A stretch of DNA of 64,000 nucleotides from positions 1 through 64,000 of the forward strand of contig NZ_JAMXXP010000016.1 of the NCBI RefSeq assembly GCF_024129355.1, read 5' to 3'. Of the stretch, positions 1-8,328 are shown one piece after another (position 1 is the stretch's first letter; every line of letters starts with the position of its first letter). Source of the DNA: Acinetobacter lwoffii (GTDB taxonomy: Bacteria > Pseudomonadota > Gammaproteobacteria > Pseudomonadales > Moraxellaceae). A model generated the notes under the pieces. That model was not told where the DNA came from and made no database searches. It saw nothing but the letters and a program-made list of their open reading frames with translations. Both the position numbers and the translations under genes were made by a program.

Positions 1-125
1 GTGACAACGTTGAGATGTCAGTAGAGCTAATCCACCCGATCGCAATGGACCCAGGTCTACGTTTTGCGATCCGTGAAGGCGGTCGTACAGTGGGTGCTGG
101 TGTAGTTGCTAAAGTAACTGCATAA
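1..125 (+). CDS. tuf: Elongation factor Tu, C-terminal end (partial)
   Basis: The first complete codon is at position 3. The 40 readable residues run from [20 protein letters not shown] to the terminal VVAKVTA and match the C-terminal beta-barrel (domain 3) of bacterial EF-Tu, the GTPase that delivers aminoacyl-tRNA to the ribosome. The 5' part lies outside the window. A tuf gene followed by tRNA-Trp, secE and nusG is the usual gammaproteobacterial order, so this is the tufB-position copy. Nothing looks broken; the stop is TAA at 123-125. Confidence 0.95.
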
Positions 126-143
126 TCATAGAATAAGACAAGC

Positions 144-175
144 AGGTTGGAGCTTAGGCTCCAACTTGTTGTTTT
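144..175 (+). terminator. Hairpin after tuf, likely (partial) terminator
   Basis: A stem of about 10 bp (144-153 with 58-67 of the same line, i.e. 158-167) closes a TTAG tetraloop and is followed by the T-rich run GTTGTTTT. It fits an intrinsic terminator for tuf. Because tRNA-Trp begins at 178, incomplete termination or RNA processing here could feed the tRNA. Confidence 0.6.
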
Positions 176-177
176 GC

Positions 178-253
178 AGGTCAGTAGTTCAATTGGTAGA
201 GCGTCGGTCTCCAAAACCGAATGTTGGGGGTTCGAGTCCCTCCTGACCTGCCA
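178..253 (+). tRNA. trpT: tRNA-Trp (anticodon CCA)
   Basis: A full cloverleaf can be drawn. The acceptor arm AGGTCAG pairs with CTGACCT, followed by discriminator G and an encoded CCA end. The D arm contains AGTTCAATTGGTAGAGC. The anticodon stem TCGGT/ACCGA encloses loop CTCCAAA with anticodon CCA, and the T arm carries GGTTCGAGTCC. It is 76 nt including CCA. The position between tuf and secE is the conserved one for tRNA-Trp in gammaproteobacteria. Confidence 0.97.
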
Positions 254-270
254 AGTTTCTAAAAAGACGC

Positions 271-298
271 TTGATGTCGGCAAAATTGGTCATATAAT
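271..298 (+). promoter_or_regulatory. Sigma-70 promoter for secE-nusG
   Basis: TTGATG at 271-276 and a perfect TATAAT at 293-298 are separated by 16 bp. This predicts a start near 305, about 23 nt before the secE ATG. It lies just after the tRNA-Trp CCA end, so secE-nusG need not depend on tuf readthrough. Confidence 0.75.
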
Positions 299-327
299 AA
301 GTCGCGAAACCTACGACGAGTACAAAA

Positions 328-768
328 ATGTCGAATGAAAAATCACGCGACGCATTAGGCGAAGCGGCAATTCCTCAAAGAAATAATCCTGCAGTAGATG
401 TAAGTTCTGGTTCTCCATTAGACATGGTTCTATGGGTTATCGCCTTGATTTTATTGGTTGGTGCAATGATGGTAAACCAATATTTACCAGCGTACTGGGC
501 ACCTGCGAATGATATTTGGGTGCGCGTTGGGGTGATTTTGGCTTGTATCGTTGCAGCATTCGGTTTATTATACGCCACCCATCAAGGCAAAGGCTTTATT
601 CGTCTGCTGAAAGATGCACGAATTGAGTTGCGTCGAGTGACCTGGCCTACCAAGCAAGAGACGATGTCCACATCTTGGCAAGTTCTTGTTGTAGTCGTAA
701 TTGCATCCATCTTATTGTGGTGTTTTGACTATATTTTAGGCTGGTTAATGAAGTTTATTATCGGGTAA
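328..768 (+). CDS. secE: Preprotein translocase subunit SecE
   Basis: SecE is the small essential subunit that clamps SecY in the inner-membrane SecYEG channel. The 146-residue product has three hydrophobic helices (about 33-53, 64-83 and 117-142), like the three-helix E. coli protein rather than the single-helix form of most bacteria. The conserved cytoplasmic amphipathic segment [12 protein letters not shown] (about 101-112) sits before the last helix. ATG 328 follows a GACGAG ribosome-binding site and lies about 23 nt after the predicted start of the 271-298 promoter. It is followed 7 nt later by nusG, with which it is almost certainly co-transcribed. Confidence 0.97.
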   Translation: MSNEKSRDALGEAAIPQRNNPAVDVSSGSPLDMVLWVIALILLVGAMMVNQYLPAYWAPANDIWVRVGVILACIVAAFGLLYATHQGKGFIRLLKDARIELRRVTWPTKQETMSTSWQVLVVVVIASILLWCFDYILGWLMKFIIG

Positions 769-775
769 GAGAGCT

Positions 776-1309
776 ATGAAACGTTGGTACATTATTCATG
801 CCTATTCAGGTTATGAAAAACAAGTGATGCGTTCGCTTAATGATCGAATCCAGCGTAGCGCTGTTGCCGATAGCTTTGGTGAAGTCCTTGTTCCTACCGA
901 AGAAGTGGTAGAAATGAAGGATGGCAAGAAGCGTAAATCAGAGCGTAAGTTCTTTCCTGGCTATGTCCTAGTCGAAATGGAAATGAACGATGATACTTGG
1001 CACATTGTTAAAGAATGTCCAAAAGTTTTAGGTTTTATTGGTGGTACGGCTGAAAAACCGGCACCGATTACGCAAAAAGAAGCAGATGCGATTCTTGCGC
1101 GTGTACGCAATACTGGCGAAGCACCTCGTCCTAAGACGATGTTTGAACCAGGCGAAGAATTACTCGTGGTTGACGGGCCATTCACCGACTTTAAAGGTGT
1201 GGTGGAAGAAGTTCAGTACGAAAAGTCGCGTTTAACGCTGACCATTAATGTATTTAACCGACCAACTCAAGTTGAATTGGAATTTCGTCAAGTCGAAAAA
1301 TCAGTCTAA
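776..1309 (+). CDS. nusG: Transcription termination/antitermination factor NusG
   Basis: NusG binds RNA polymerase, suppresses pausing, and links the polymerase to Rho or to ribosomal protein S10. The 177-residue product has the N-terminal NGN domain (starting [17 protein letters not shown], residues 1 to about 115) and a C-terminal KOW domain (about 125-177, with [16 protein letters not shown]). The length equals that of the usual proteobacterial NusG. It starts 7 nt after secE with an AGAG ribosome-binding site in the gap. A hairpin with a T-rich tail follows at 1328. Confidence 0.98.
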   Translation: MKRWYIIHAYSGYEKQVMRSLNDRIQRSAVADSFGEVLVPTEEVVEMKDGKKRKSERKFFPGYVLVEMEMNDDTWHIVKECPKVLGFIGGTAEKPAPITQKEADAILARVRNTGEAPRPKTMFEPGEELLVVDGPFTDFKGVVEEVQYEKSRLTLTINVFNRPTQVELEFRQVEKSV

Positions 1310-1327
1310 TTTGTATGGGTTGAAAAC

Positions 1328-1363
1328 GCCTGACTTATTTATAAGTCAGGCATTGTTGTTGTA
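1328..1363 (+). terminator. Hairpin between nusG and rplK, probable terminator/attenuator
   Basis: An 11-bp perfect inverted repeat (1328-1338 with 1341-1351) is followed by the T-rich stretch ATTGTTGTTGT. The run of T is imperfect, so some readthrough into rplK is likely. The remaining leader to 1428 contains a GC-rich segment (about 1388-1415) in the place where ribosomal protein L1 binds the L11-operon mRNA in other bacteria. That binding is inferred and was not demonstrated here. Confidence 0.6.
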
Positions 1364-1428
1364 ACGGTATCGTTACTTGAAATCATTGGGGAGCCTTCAC
1401 CGGCGTTTGCACCCAGAGGTAATTTGAA

Positions 1429-1857
1429 ATGGCTAAGAAGATTGACGGCTATATCAAGCTGCAAGTTCCAGCTGGTAAAGCGAATCCATCTCCACCGATT
1501 GGTCCTGCACTAGGTCAACGTGGTGTGAACATCATGGCATTCTGTAAAGAATTCAATGCTGCGACACAAAAAGTTGAAGCTGGTCTGCCAATTCCAGTCG
1601 TGATCACTGTGTACAACGACAAGTCGTTCACATTCATCATGAAAACTCCACCTGCTGCTGTTCTTCTTAAGAAAGCTGCTGGTATCCAGAAGGGTTCAGC
1701 TGTACCTAACAAAACTAAAGTTGGTAAGTTGACTCGTGCTCAAATCGAAGAAATCGCGACTACTAAAGAACCAGATTTGACTGGTGCTGATTTAGACGCA
1801 CGTGTACGTACCATTGCTGGTTCTGCGCGTTCTATGGGCTTGGAAGTGGAGCTTTAA
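1429..1857 (+). CDS. rplK: 50S ribosomal protein L11
   Basis: L11 binds the GTPase-associated region of 23S rRNA and is needed for factor binding and the stringent response. The 142-residue product has the proline-rich N-terminal linker ([20 protein letters not shown], about 10-29) and the C-terminal RNA-binding domain ending in [12 protein letters not shown]. The length is typical. The ATG at 1429 is preceded by AGAGGT. rplA follows after only 3 nt, so the two are translationally coupled, as in the classic L11 operon. Confidence 0.98.
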   Translation: MAKKIDGYIKLQVPAGKANPSPPIGPALGQRGVNIMAFCKEFNAATQKVEAGLPIPVVITVYNDKSFTFIMKTPPAAVLLKKAAGIQKGSAVPNKTKVGKLTRAQIEEIATTKEPDLTGADLDARVRTIAGSARSMGLEVEL

Positions 1858-1860
1858 GAC

Positions 1861-2556
1861 ATGGCTAAATTAACTAAACGTCAAAAAGCGATTGTAGCTG
1901 CTGTAGAAGCGCACAAAGTTTACACGCTAGAAGAAGCTGTTGCAGTTTTAGAGAGCCTTCCAGCTCCTAAATTCAAAGAATCTCTAGATATCGCGGTAAA
2001 CCTAGGTGTTGATCCTCGTAAATCTGACCAGGTTGTTCGTGGCGCGACTACACTTCCTGCAGGTACTGGTAAAACTGTACGTGTAGCTGTATTCGCTCAA
2101 GGCGCTGCTGCTGAAGCTGCTAAAGCTGAAGGCGCAGACGTTGTTGGTTTCGACGATCTTGCTGAAAGCATCCAAGCGGGTAACCTTGACTTTGACGTAG
2201 TAATTGCTGCTCCAGATGCAATGCGCGTTGTAGGTAAACTTGGTACGATCCTTGGTCCACGTGGCTTAATGCCAAACCCTAAAGTGGGTACTGTAACTCC
2301 TGACGTTGCTACTGCAGTTAAAAATGCAAAAGCTGGTCAAGCACGTTACCGCGTAGACAAAGCTGGTATTATCCACGCTGCGATCGGTCAAGTAGGTTTT
2401 GAAGCTGCTGCTGTTCGTCAAAACGTTGAAGCACTTGTTGCTGACTTGAAGCGTTTGAAACCTGCTACGTCTAAAGGCGTATACATTCAAAAGATCACTT
2501 TGAGCTCAACTATGGGTCCTGGTTTGATCGTTGATGTAGCAAACGTTTCTAAATAA
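1861..2556 (+). CDS. rplA: 50S ribosomal protein L1
   Basis: L1 forms the mobile L1 stalk of the large subunit near the E site and in many bacteria represses its own rplK-rplA mRNA. The 231-residue product starts [17 protein letters not shown] and carries the conserved central segment [21 protein letters not shown] (about 129-149). The ribosome-binding site GGAG lies inside the end of rplK, which supports coupling. Length and ends are normal. Confidence 0.98.
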   Translation: MAKLTKRQKAIVAAVEAHKVYTLEEAVAVLESLPAPKFKESLDIAVNLGVDPRKSDQVVRGATTLPAGTGKTVRVAVFAQGAAAEAAKAEGADVVGFDDLAESIQAGNLDFDVVIAAPDAMRVVGKLGTILGPRGLMPNPKVGTVTPDVATAVKNAKAGQARYRVDKAGIIHAAIGQVGFEAAAVRQNVEALVADLKRLKPATSKGVYIQKITLSSTMGPGLIVDVANVSK

Positions 2557-2589
2557 GTCTCGACTTATTACAGAATTTTAAAGCCCTGA

Positions 2590-2857
2590 GTAAGTTTTAA
2601 AGCGCTGCTTTAAAACTTACGCAAGAAACGCTCCGTCGTATTTTGCAAACTTAGGCAAACTTTGAATTGATAAATGAAAATTTATCAGCGTCAAAGACCG
2701 CGGGCGAGGGGAGTTTTATGCTTCTCTCTTAATAGCCCAGCCTGCGTAGACGCGGTGGTGTGATTTGTTCATCCTCCGCGTGTGAGTCCAGTGATGGTCT
2801 TGCGAATTGGGAGTGTACTTCGCGTAAGTACATAAATCACCGTTAGGAGGTTTTACA
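2590..2857 (+). promoter_or_regulatory. rplJ leader region (L10-type leader and stem-loops)
   Basis: This 300-bp spacer between rplA and rplJ holds no gene. A perfect 14-bp inverted repeat (2590-2603 with 2607-2620) comes first. A GC-rich folded stretch (about 2695-2790) follows, in which CCGCG near 2698 can pair with CGCGG near 2750. The end is the strong ribosome-binding site AGGAGG just before the rplJ ATG. The position matches the known L10 leader, where the L10-L7/L12 complex represses translation of rplJ-rplL. The exact fold was not computed. Confidence 0.6.
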
Positions 2858-3364
2858 ATGGCTCTTCTTATCGAAGGCAAAAAACAGATCGTAGCTGAAG
2901 TAGCTGAAGTTGCTTCTACTGCATTTGCTGCTGTTGTTGCTGACTACCAAGGTTTGACTGTAGAGCAGTTAACTACTCTACGTGTTGAAGCGCGTAAACT
3001 TGGTGTTACTACACGTATCGTTCGTAACACTTTGGCTAAACGTGCTCTTCAAGATACTCAATTCAATATCTTGAACGACAACCTTGTTGGCCCAACAATC
3101 TTAGCTTTCTCGAATTCTGAAGACGACATGGGTGCTGCTGCACGTTTGTTCGAAGAATTCGCTAAAACTAATAAAGCATTTGAACTTAAAGCTGCTGCAT
3201 TTGATGGCAAACTTTATCAAGGTGCAGAAGTTAGCGTAATCGCGAATCTTCCGAACCAAGAGAAAGCGCTTACTATGCTTGCAAACGTTCTTCAAGCTCC
3301 TATTTCGAAATTGGGCCGCTTACTTACAGCGCTTCAAGAGAAAAACGAGTCAGAAGCTGCTTAA
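2858..3364 (+). CDS. rplJ: 50S ribosomal protein L10
   Basis: L10 anchors the L7/L12 dimers to the ribosome and forms the base of the stalk that recruits elongation factors. The 168-residue product starts MALLIEGKKQIVAEVAEVA and contains the RNA-binding N-terminal domain (about 1-130), including VRNTLAKRAL. The C-terminal helix for L12 dimers (APISKLGRLLTALQEKNESEAA) is complete. An AGGAGG ribosome-binding site at ideal spacing suggests strong translation. rplL starts 48 nt downstream, so the two share an mRNA. Confidence 0.98.
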   Translation: MALLIEGKKQIVAEVAEVASTAFAAVVADYQGLTVEQLTTLRVEARKLGVTTRIVRNTLAKRALQDTQFNILNDNLVGPTILAFSNSEDDMGAAARLFEEFAKTNKAFELKAAAFDGKLYQGAEVSVIANLPNQEKALTMLANVLQAPISKLGRLLTALQEKNESEAA

Positions 3365-3412
3365 GCTCAAACTTAAACACACATCATTCAATACCCATTT
3401 GGAGTTAATCTC

Positions 3413-3778
3413 ATGGCTTTAACAAACGAAGAAATCCTAAACGCAGTTGCTGAAAAAACTGTTCTTGAACTTGTTGAACTTATCTCTGCTTTCGAAGAGA
3501 AATTCAATGTATCTGCTGCTGCTGTAGCTGTTGCTGCTGGTCCAGCTGCTGCTGCTGCTGAAGAACAAACTGAATTCAATGTTGAATTGACTTCTTTCGG
3601 CGCGAACAAAGTTGCTGTAATTAAAGCAGTTCGTGAAGCGACTGGCCTTGGCTTGAAAGAAGCTAAAGACATGGTTGAAGGCGCTCCTGCAGTTCTTAAA
3701 GAAGGCGTTTCTAAAGAAGAAGGCGAAGAGCTTAAGAAGAAACTTGAAGAAGCTGGTGCTACAGTTACTCTTAAGTAA
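3413..3778 (+). CDS. rplL: 50S ribosomal protein L7/L12
   Basis: This is the multi-copy stalk protein that contacts translation factors. The 121-residue product has the N-terminal dimerisation domain (about 1-32), an Ala/Val-rich flexible hinge (about 34-50) and the factor-binding C-terminal domain with the classic [20 protein letters not shown] helix (about 66-85). The ribosome-binding site TTGGAGT precedes ATG 3413. Its own site and the preceding spacer fit the known excess of L12 over L10. Confidence 0.98.
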   Translation: MALTNEEILNAVAEKTVLELVELISAFEEKFNVSAAAVAVAAGPAAAAAEEQTEFNVELTSFGANKVAVIKAVREATGLGLKEAKDMVEGAPAVLKEGVSKEEGEELKKKLEEAGATVTLK

Positions 3779-3787
3779 TTTCTTAAG

Positions 3788-3852
3788 GGAGCCGGTTTTT
3801 TTATAATCGGCTCCAAAAATTGGCTGATGGCTCTTGGGTCATCAGCCTTTTT
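3788..3852 (+). terminator. Tandem hairpins after rplL; attenuator upstream of rpoB
   Basis: The first hairpin has a 7-bp stem (3788-3794 with 3808-3814) and no T tract after it. The second has an 8-bp stem GGCTGATG/CATCAGCC (3822-3829 with 3840-3847) followed by TTTTT (3848-3852), a standard intrinsic terminator. In E. coli the rplL-rpoB spacer contains an attenuator that passes only part of the transcripts to rpoB. The same arrangement is inferred here. Confidence 0.75.
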
Positions 3853-4085
3853 GCGTTACAATAATCGGCTCGATTTTTGTTTGCATGATATAAAAATCAT
3901 ACAAATTGAAAATAAACATAATGAACAAACGTTTACCAATATTTTTCATTAAAAAATATTGATAAGCGTTTTAATACCACTAAAAATTGCAGCATTTGTA
4001 AAGAGTGGTGGCCATATCGGCCAGCGTAATTCCTTCTGAGCCCGTTCTGCAGGCGGGCTTGGTTTACACTTTCCGAGGACTCCAG
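3853..4085 (+). other. AT-rich rpoB upstream spacer
   Basis: I see no gene here. The stretch is AT-rich and contains an inverted repeat around 3938-3962 (AATATTTTT with AAAAAATATT) and a short one near 3885-3900. No convincing -35/-10 pair stands out. An upstream GTG at 4005 is in frame with rpoB but has no ribosome-binding site and no family support as a start. A GAGGAC motif just before 4086 is the probable rpoB ribosome-binding site. Confidence 0.5.
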
Positions 4086-7000
4086 ATGGCATACTCATAT
4101 ACCGAAAAGAAACGGATCCGTAAGAATTTTGGTAAATTGCCTAGCGTCATGGATGCTCCGTACTTGCTCGCGATTCAAGTCGACTCGTACAGAACATTCT
4201 TACAAGATGGCAAATCACCAAAAAACCGCGAAGATATCGGTCTCCAAGCCGCATTTCGTTCAGTTTTTCCTATTGAAAGTTATTCTGGCAATGCTGCTTT
4301 AGAATTTGTTGAGTATAGTCTTGGTAAGCCTGAGTTTGATGTACGCGAATGTATTCTTCGTGGCTCAACTTATGCAGCACCAATGCGTGTAAAAATTCGT
4401 TTGATCCTGAAAGATCGTGAAACGAAGTCAATTAAAGACGTACGTGAACAAGAAGTCTATATGGGCGAAATGCCATTAATGACGGATAACGGTACCTTTG
4501 TAATTAATGGTACCGAGCGTGTGATCGTGTCACAATTACACCGTTCACCAGGCGTATTCTTTGACCACGATAAAGGCAAGACTCACTCAAGTGGTAAAGT
4601 CCTTTATTCAGCGCGTATCATTCCTTACCGTGGTTCATGGTTAGACTTTGAATTCGATGCCAAAGACCTCGTCTATGTACGTATTGACCGTCGTCGTAAA
4701 TTGCTTGCGACTGTGGTGCTTCGTGCCTTGGGTTATAGCAACGAAAACATTCTCGACATGTTCTACGAGAAAGTACCTGTGTATCTTGACATGGGTAGCT
4801 ACCAGATTGACCTGGTGCCTGAACGTCTGCGTGGCGAAATGGCACAATTTGATATCCTGGACAAGGATGGCAAGGCAATTGTTGAGCAAGGTAAACGTAT
4901 CAATGCGCGTCATGTACGTCAAATGGAAGCTTCAGGTCTTGAAAAACTTGCAGTGCCTGATGAGTACCTGTATGAGCGTATCACTGCTGAAGACATCCCA
5001 CTAAAAGATGGTGATGTGATTGCAGCCAATACTGTATTAAGCCATGAAATCATGGTGAAAATTGCAGAAGGCGGCGTGAAGCAGTTCAATATTCTGTTCA
5101 CCAATGATATCGACCGCGGTTCATTCGTTGCAGATTCTCTACGTGCAGATACAACGAGCAATCGTGAAGAAGCATTGGTAGAAATCTACAAAGTGATGCG
5201 CCCAGGCGAGCCACCAACAAAAGAAGCTGCTGAAAACTTATTCAATAACTTGTTCTTCTCTTCTGAACGTTATGACTTGTCTCCAGTGGGTCGTATGAAG
5301 TTCAACCGTCGTTTGGGTCGTCCTTACGAAGTCGGTACAGATCAGAAGTCACGTGAAGTTGAAGGCATTCTCTCGAACGAAGATATCACTGATGTATTAA
5401 AAACATTAGTTGAAATCCGTAACGGTAAAGGTGAAGTCGACGATATCGATCACTTGGGTAACCGTCGTGTTCGTTCTGTTGGTGAAATGACAGAAAACCA
5501 ATTCCGTGTAGGTCTGGTTCGTGTAGAACGTGCTGTTAAAGAACGTTTAAGCCAAGCTGAAACTGACAACCTGTCTCCGCAAGATTTGATCAATGCGAAG
5601 CCAGTAGCTGCTGCAATCAAAGAATTCTTTGGTTCAAGCCAGTTATCTCAGTTTATGGACCAAAACAACCCGTTATCTGAGATTACCCACAAACGTCGTG
5701 TTTCTGCGCTTGGTCCCGGCGGTTTAACACGTGAGCGTGCAGGCTTTGAAGTACGTGACGTACATCAAACTCACTACGGTCGTGTATGTCCAATTGAAAC
5801 ACCGGAAGGTCCAAACATTGGTTTGATCAACTCGCTTTCTGTTTATGCGAAATGTAACAACTTCGGTTTCCTGGAAACCCCATACCGTAAGGTTGTTGAT
5901 GGTCGTGTAACAGATGAAGTTGAATACCTCTCTGCAATTGAAGAAGTAGGCACTGTGATTGCACAGGCCGATTCTGCAATGGATAAAGACGGTAACTTAA
6001 CAGAAGAGTTTGTATCTGTTCGTCATCAAGGTGACTTCGTACGTATTCCTCCTGAAAAAGTAACCCATATGGATGTATCTGCTCAGCAGGTTGTATCTGT
6101 AGCAGCGTCACTGATTCCATTCCTAGAACACGATGATGCCAACCGTGCATTAATGGGTTCGAACATGCAACGTCAGGCAGTTCCGACGTTGATTGCTGAC
6201 AAGCCGCTTGTTGGTACCGGTATGGAAGCGAACGTAGCACATGACTCAGGTGTATGTGTGATCGCTCAGCGTGGTGGTCGTATCGAGTTTGTTGATGCGT
6301 CTCGTGTGGTTATTCGTGTGAATGAAGACGAAATGATCGCAGGTGAAGCAGGTGTAGATATCTACAACCTGATCAAATACACCCGTTCGAACCAGAACAC
6401 TTGTATCAACCAGAAAGTTCTTGTGAACCTGGGCGATAAAGTAGGTCGTGGTGATGTACTGGCTGATGGTCCATCAACAGATGGCGGTGAGCTGGCATTG
6501 GGTCAAAACATGCGCGTTGCGTTTATGACCTGGAATGGTTACAACTACGAAGACTCGATCTTGTTATCTGAGCGTGTACTTCAGGAAGACCGTTTAACGT
6601 CTATTCATATCCAGGAATTGTCATGTGTTGCACGTGATACCAAACTGGGTGCGGAAGAAATCACTGCTGATATTCCGAACGTAGGTGAAGCTGCTCTGTC
6701 TAAACTGGACGAGTCAGGTATTGTTTACATCGGTGCTGAAGTAACTGCTGGGGACATCCTTGTAGGTAAAGTAACCCCTAAAGGTGAAACACAGCTTACT
6801 CCAGAAGAAAAATTGCTACGTGCAATCTTCGGTGAAAAAGCAGCTGACGTAAAAGACTCATCTTTACGCGTTCCATCAGGTACTAAAGGTACAGTCATTG
6901 ACGTTCAAGTGTTTACACGTGACGGTCTTGAAAAAGACGAACGTGCTCAAGCAATTGAAAAAGCGCAATTGGATGCATACCGTAAAGACTTGAAAGAAGA

Positions 7001-8174
7001 ATTCAAAATCTTCGAAGAAGCTGCACGTGAACGTGTAATCCGTCTACTGAATGGCCAAGAGTCGAATGGTGGCGGTACAACTAAACGTGGCGACAAACTG
7101 TCTGAAGACGTGTTGTCTGGTTTAGAGCTTGTTGATCTTCTTGAAATTCAACCAGTTGATGAAGCAATTGCTGAACGTTTAACTCAAATTCAAGTGTTCT
7201 TGAAAGAGAAGAGCTTCGAAATTGACGAGAAATTTGCTGAGAAAAAACGCAAACTTTCTACAGGCGATGAACTGACGACTGGCGTATTGAAAGTAGTTAA
7301 AGTTTATCTTGCTGTAAAACGTCGCATCCAACCGGGTGATAAGATGGCGGGTCGTCACGGTAACAAAGGTGTTGTATCAAACATCCTGCCGGTAGAAGAC
7401 ATGCCACATGATGCCAACGGTGTACCTGTTGATATCGTATTGAACCCGCTTGGCGTACCATCGCGTATGAACGTGGGTCAGATTCTTGAAACTCACTTGG
7501 GTATGGCGGCGAAAGGTCTTGGCGATCAAATCGACAAGATGATGAAAGAGCAACGTACTGTACTTGAGCTTCGTGATTTCCTAGACAAGATTTACAACAA
7601 AGTTGGTGGCGAGCAAGAAGATCTTGATAGCTTGACTGATGAAGAAATCTTGAAACTTTCTGGCAACTTGCGTGCTGGCGTGCCTTTGGCTACTCCGGTA
7701 TTCGATGGTGCTGAAGAAGGTCAGATCAAAGAGTTGTTACAACTTGCAGGCCTGTCTAGTACTGGTCAGACCGTATTATATGATGGTCGTACTGGTGAGC
7801 GTTTCGATCGTCCGGTAACTGTAGGTTACATGTACATGCTGAAACTGAACCACTTGGTTGATGACAAGATGCATGCGCGTTCAACTGGTTCTTACTCTCT
7901 AGTAACGCAACAGCCGCTTGGTGGTAAAGCACAATTCGGTGGTCAGCGTTTCGGTGAGATGGAAGTCTGGGCACTAGAAGCTTACGGTGCAGCATATACG
8001 CTACAAGAAATGCTGACTGTGAAATCGGATGACGTTGAAGGCCGTACCCGTATCTACAAGAACATTGTAGATGGCAACCATTATATGGACCCGGGCATGC
8101 CTGAATCGTTCAACGTATTGACCAAAGAGATCCGTTCTTTAGGTATCAACATTGAACTGAAAAATGGTGACTAA
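4086..8174 (+). CDS. rpoB: DNA-directed RNA polymerase subunit beta
   Basis: RpoB forms the pincer and catalytic centre of RNA polymerase with RpoC. The start was set at ATG 4086 because [19 protein letters not shown] aligns with the universal [17 protein letters not shown] start and an SD-like GAGGAC lies just upstream. The in-frame GTG at 4005 would add 27 unrelated residues. The product is 1362 residues. The rifampicin cluster reads [20 protein letters not shown] with Q522, D525, H535 and S540, all of the sensitive type. The C-terminal part carries KPGD-like and [24 protein letters not shown] motifs that contact RpoC. Confidence 0.98.
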   Translation: MAYSYTEKKRIRKNFGKLPSVMDAPYLLAIQVDSYRTFLQDGKSPKNREDIGLQAAFRSVFPIESYSGNAALEFVEYSLGKPEFDVRECILRGSTYAAPMRVKIRLILKDRETKSIKDVREQEVYMGEMPLMTDNGTFVINGTERVIVSQLHRSPGVFFDHDKGKTHSSGKVLYSARIIPYRGSWLDFEFDAKDLVYVRIDRRRKLLATVVLRALGYSNENILDMFYEKVPVYLDMGSYQIDLVPERLRGEMAQFDILDKDGKAIVEQGKRINARHVRQMEASGLEKLAVPDEYLYERITAEDIPLKDGDVIAANTVLSHEIMVKIAEGGVKQFNILFTNDIDRGSFVADSLRADTTSNREEALVEIYKVMRPGEPPTKEAAENLFNNLFFSSERYDLSPVGRMKFNRRLGRPYEVGTDQKSREVEGILSNEDITDVLKTLVEIRNGKGEVDDIDHLGNRRVRSVGEMTENQFRVGLVRVERAVKERLSQAETDNLSPQDLINAKPVAAAIKEFFGSSQLSQFMDQNNPLSEITHKRRVSALGPGGLTRERAGFEVRDVHQTHYGRVCPIETPEGPNIGLINSLSVYAKCNNFGFLETPYRKVVDGRVTDEVEYLSAIEEVGTVIAQADSAMDKDGNLTEEFVSVRHQGDFVRIPPEKVTHMDVSAQQVVSVAASLIPFLEHDDANRALMGSNMQRQAVPTLIADKPLVGTGMEANVAHDSGVCVIAQRGGRIEFVDASRVVIRVNEDEMIAGEAGVDIYNLIKYTRSNQNTCINQKVLVNLGDKVGRGDVLADGPSTDGGELALGQNMRVAFMTWNGYNYEDSILLSERVLQEDRLTSIHIQELSCVARDTKLGAEEITADIPNVGEAALSKLDESGIVYIGAEVTAGDILVGKVTPKGETQLTPEEKLLRAIFGEKAADVKDSSLRVPSGTKGTVIDVQVFTRDGLEKDERAQAIEKAQLDAYRKDLKEEFKIFEEAARERVIRLLNGQESNGGGTTKRGDKLSEDVLSGLELVDLLEIQPVDEAIAERLTQIQVFLKEKSFEIDEKFAEKKRKLSTGDELTTGVLKVVKVYLAVKRRIQPGDKMAGRHGNKGVVSNILPVEDMPHDANGVPVDIVLNPLGVPSRMNVGQILETHLGMAAKGLGDQIDKMMKEQRTVLELRDFLDKIYNKVGGEQEDLDSLTDEEILKLSGNLRAGVPLATPVFDGAEEGQIKELLQLAGLSSTGQTVLYDGRTGERFDRPVTVGYMYMLKLNHLVDDKMHARSTGSYSLVTQQPLGGKAQFGGQRFGEMEVWALEAYGAAYTLQEMLTVKSDDVEGRTRIYKNIVDGNHYMDPGMPESFNVLTKEIRSLGINIELKNGD

Positions 8175-8186
8175 TTAGTTCCATTG

Positions 8187-8255
8187 AATCTCCCCAAACC
8201 CCTCTTTGATAAAGAGGGGCTTCCCCCTTAACAAAGGGGGGGACTGAGGGGGATT
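8187..8255. repeat. Palindromic repeat element in the rpoB-rpoC spacer
   Basis: A 69-bp element is bounded by AATCTCCCC and its near-inverse GGGGGATT. Inside are two adjacent hairpins: CCCCTCTTT-GAT-AAAGAGGGG (about 8200-8219) and CCCCCTT-AAC-AAAGGGGG (about 8223-8241). Related, more degenerate copies occur at 62955-62976 and 62997-63040. The terminal inverted repeats, lack of coding capacity and dispersed copies suggest a short REP- or MITE-like family. It fills most of the spacer between two essential co-transcribed genes. Confidence 0.75.
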
Positions 8256-8328
8256 AAAATTCAGTTAAAAAACAATATTTGTGACCCAGTTGTTGAGTGA
8301 AAATCTCCACAACACACGGAGAAAAAAA

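Noticed and set aside
147-338. 63-codon + strand open frame across tRNA-Trp
   Set aside because: It reads through the tRNA, has no ribosome-binding site and only exists because the tRNA lacks stops in that frame.
3388-3816. 142-codon antisense frame over rplL
   Set aside because: It mirrors the GCT/GCA-rich Ala tract of L7/L12; no start signal or family, and sense coding is certain.
4005-4085. GTG start for rpoB 27 codons upstream
   Set aside because: The extension has no homology and no ribosome-binding site, and the family start [13 protein letters not shown] is encoded at ATG 4086.
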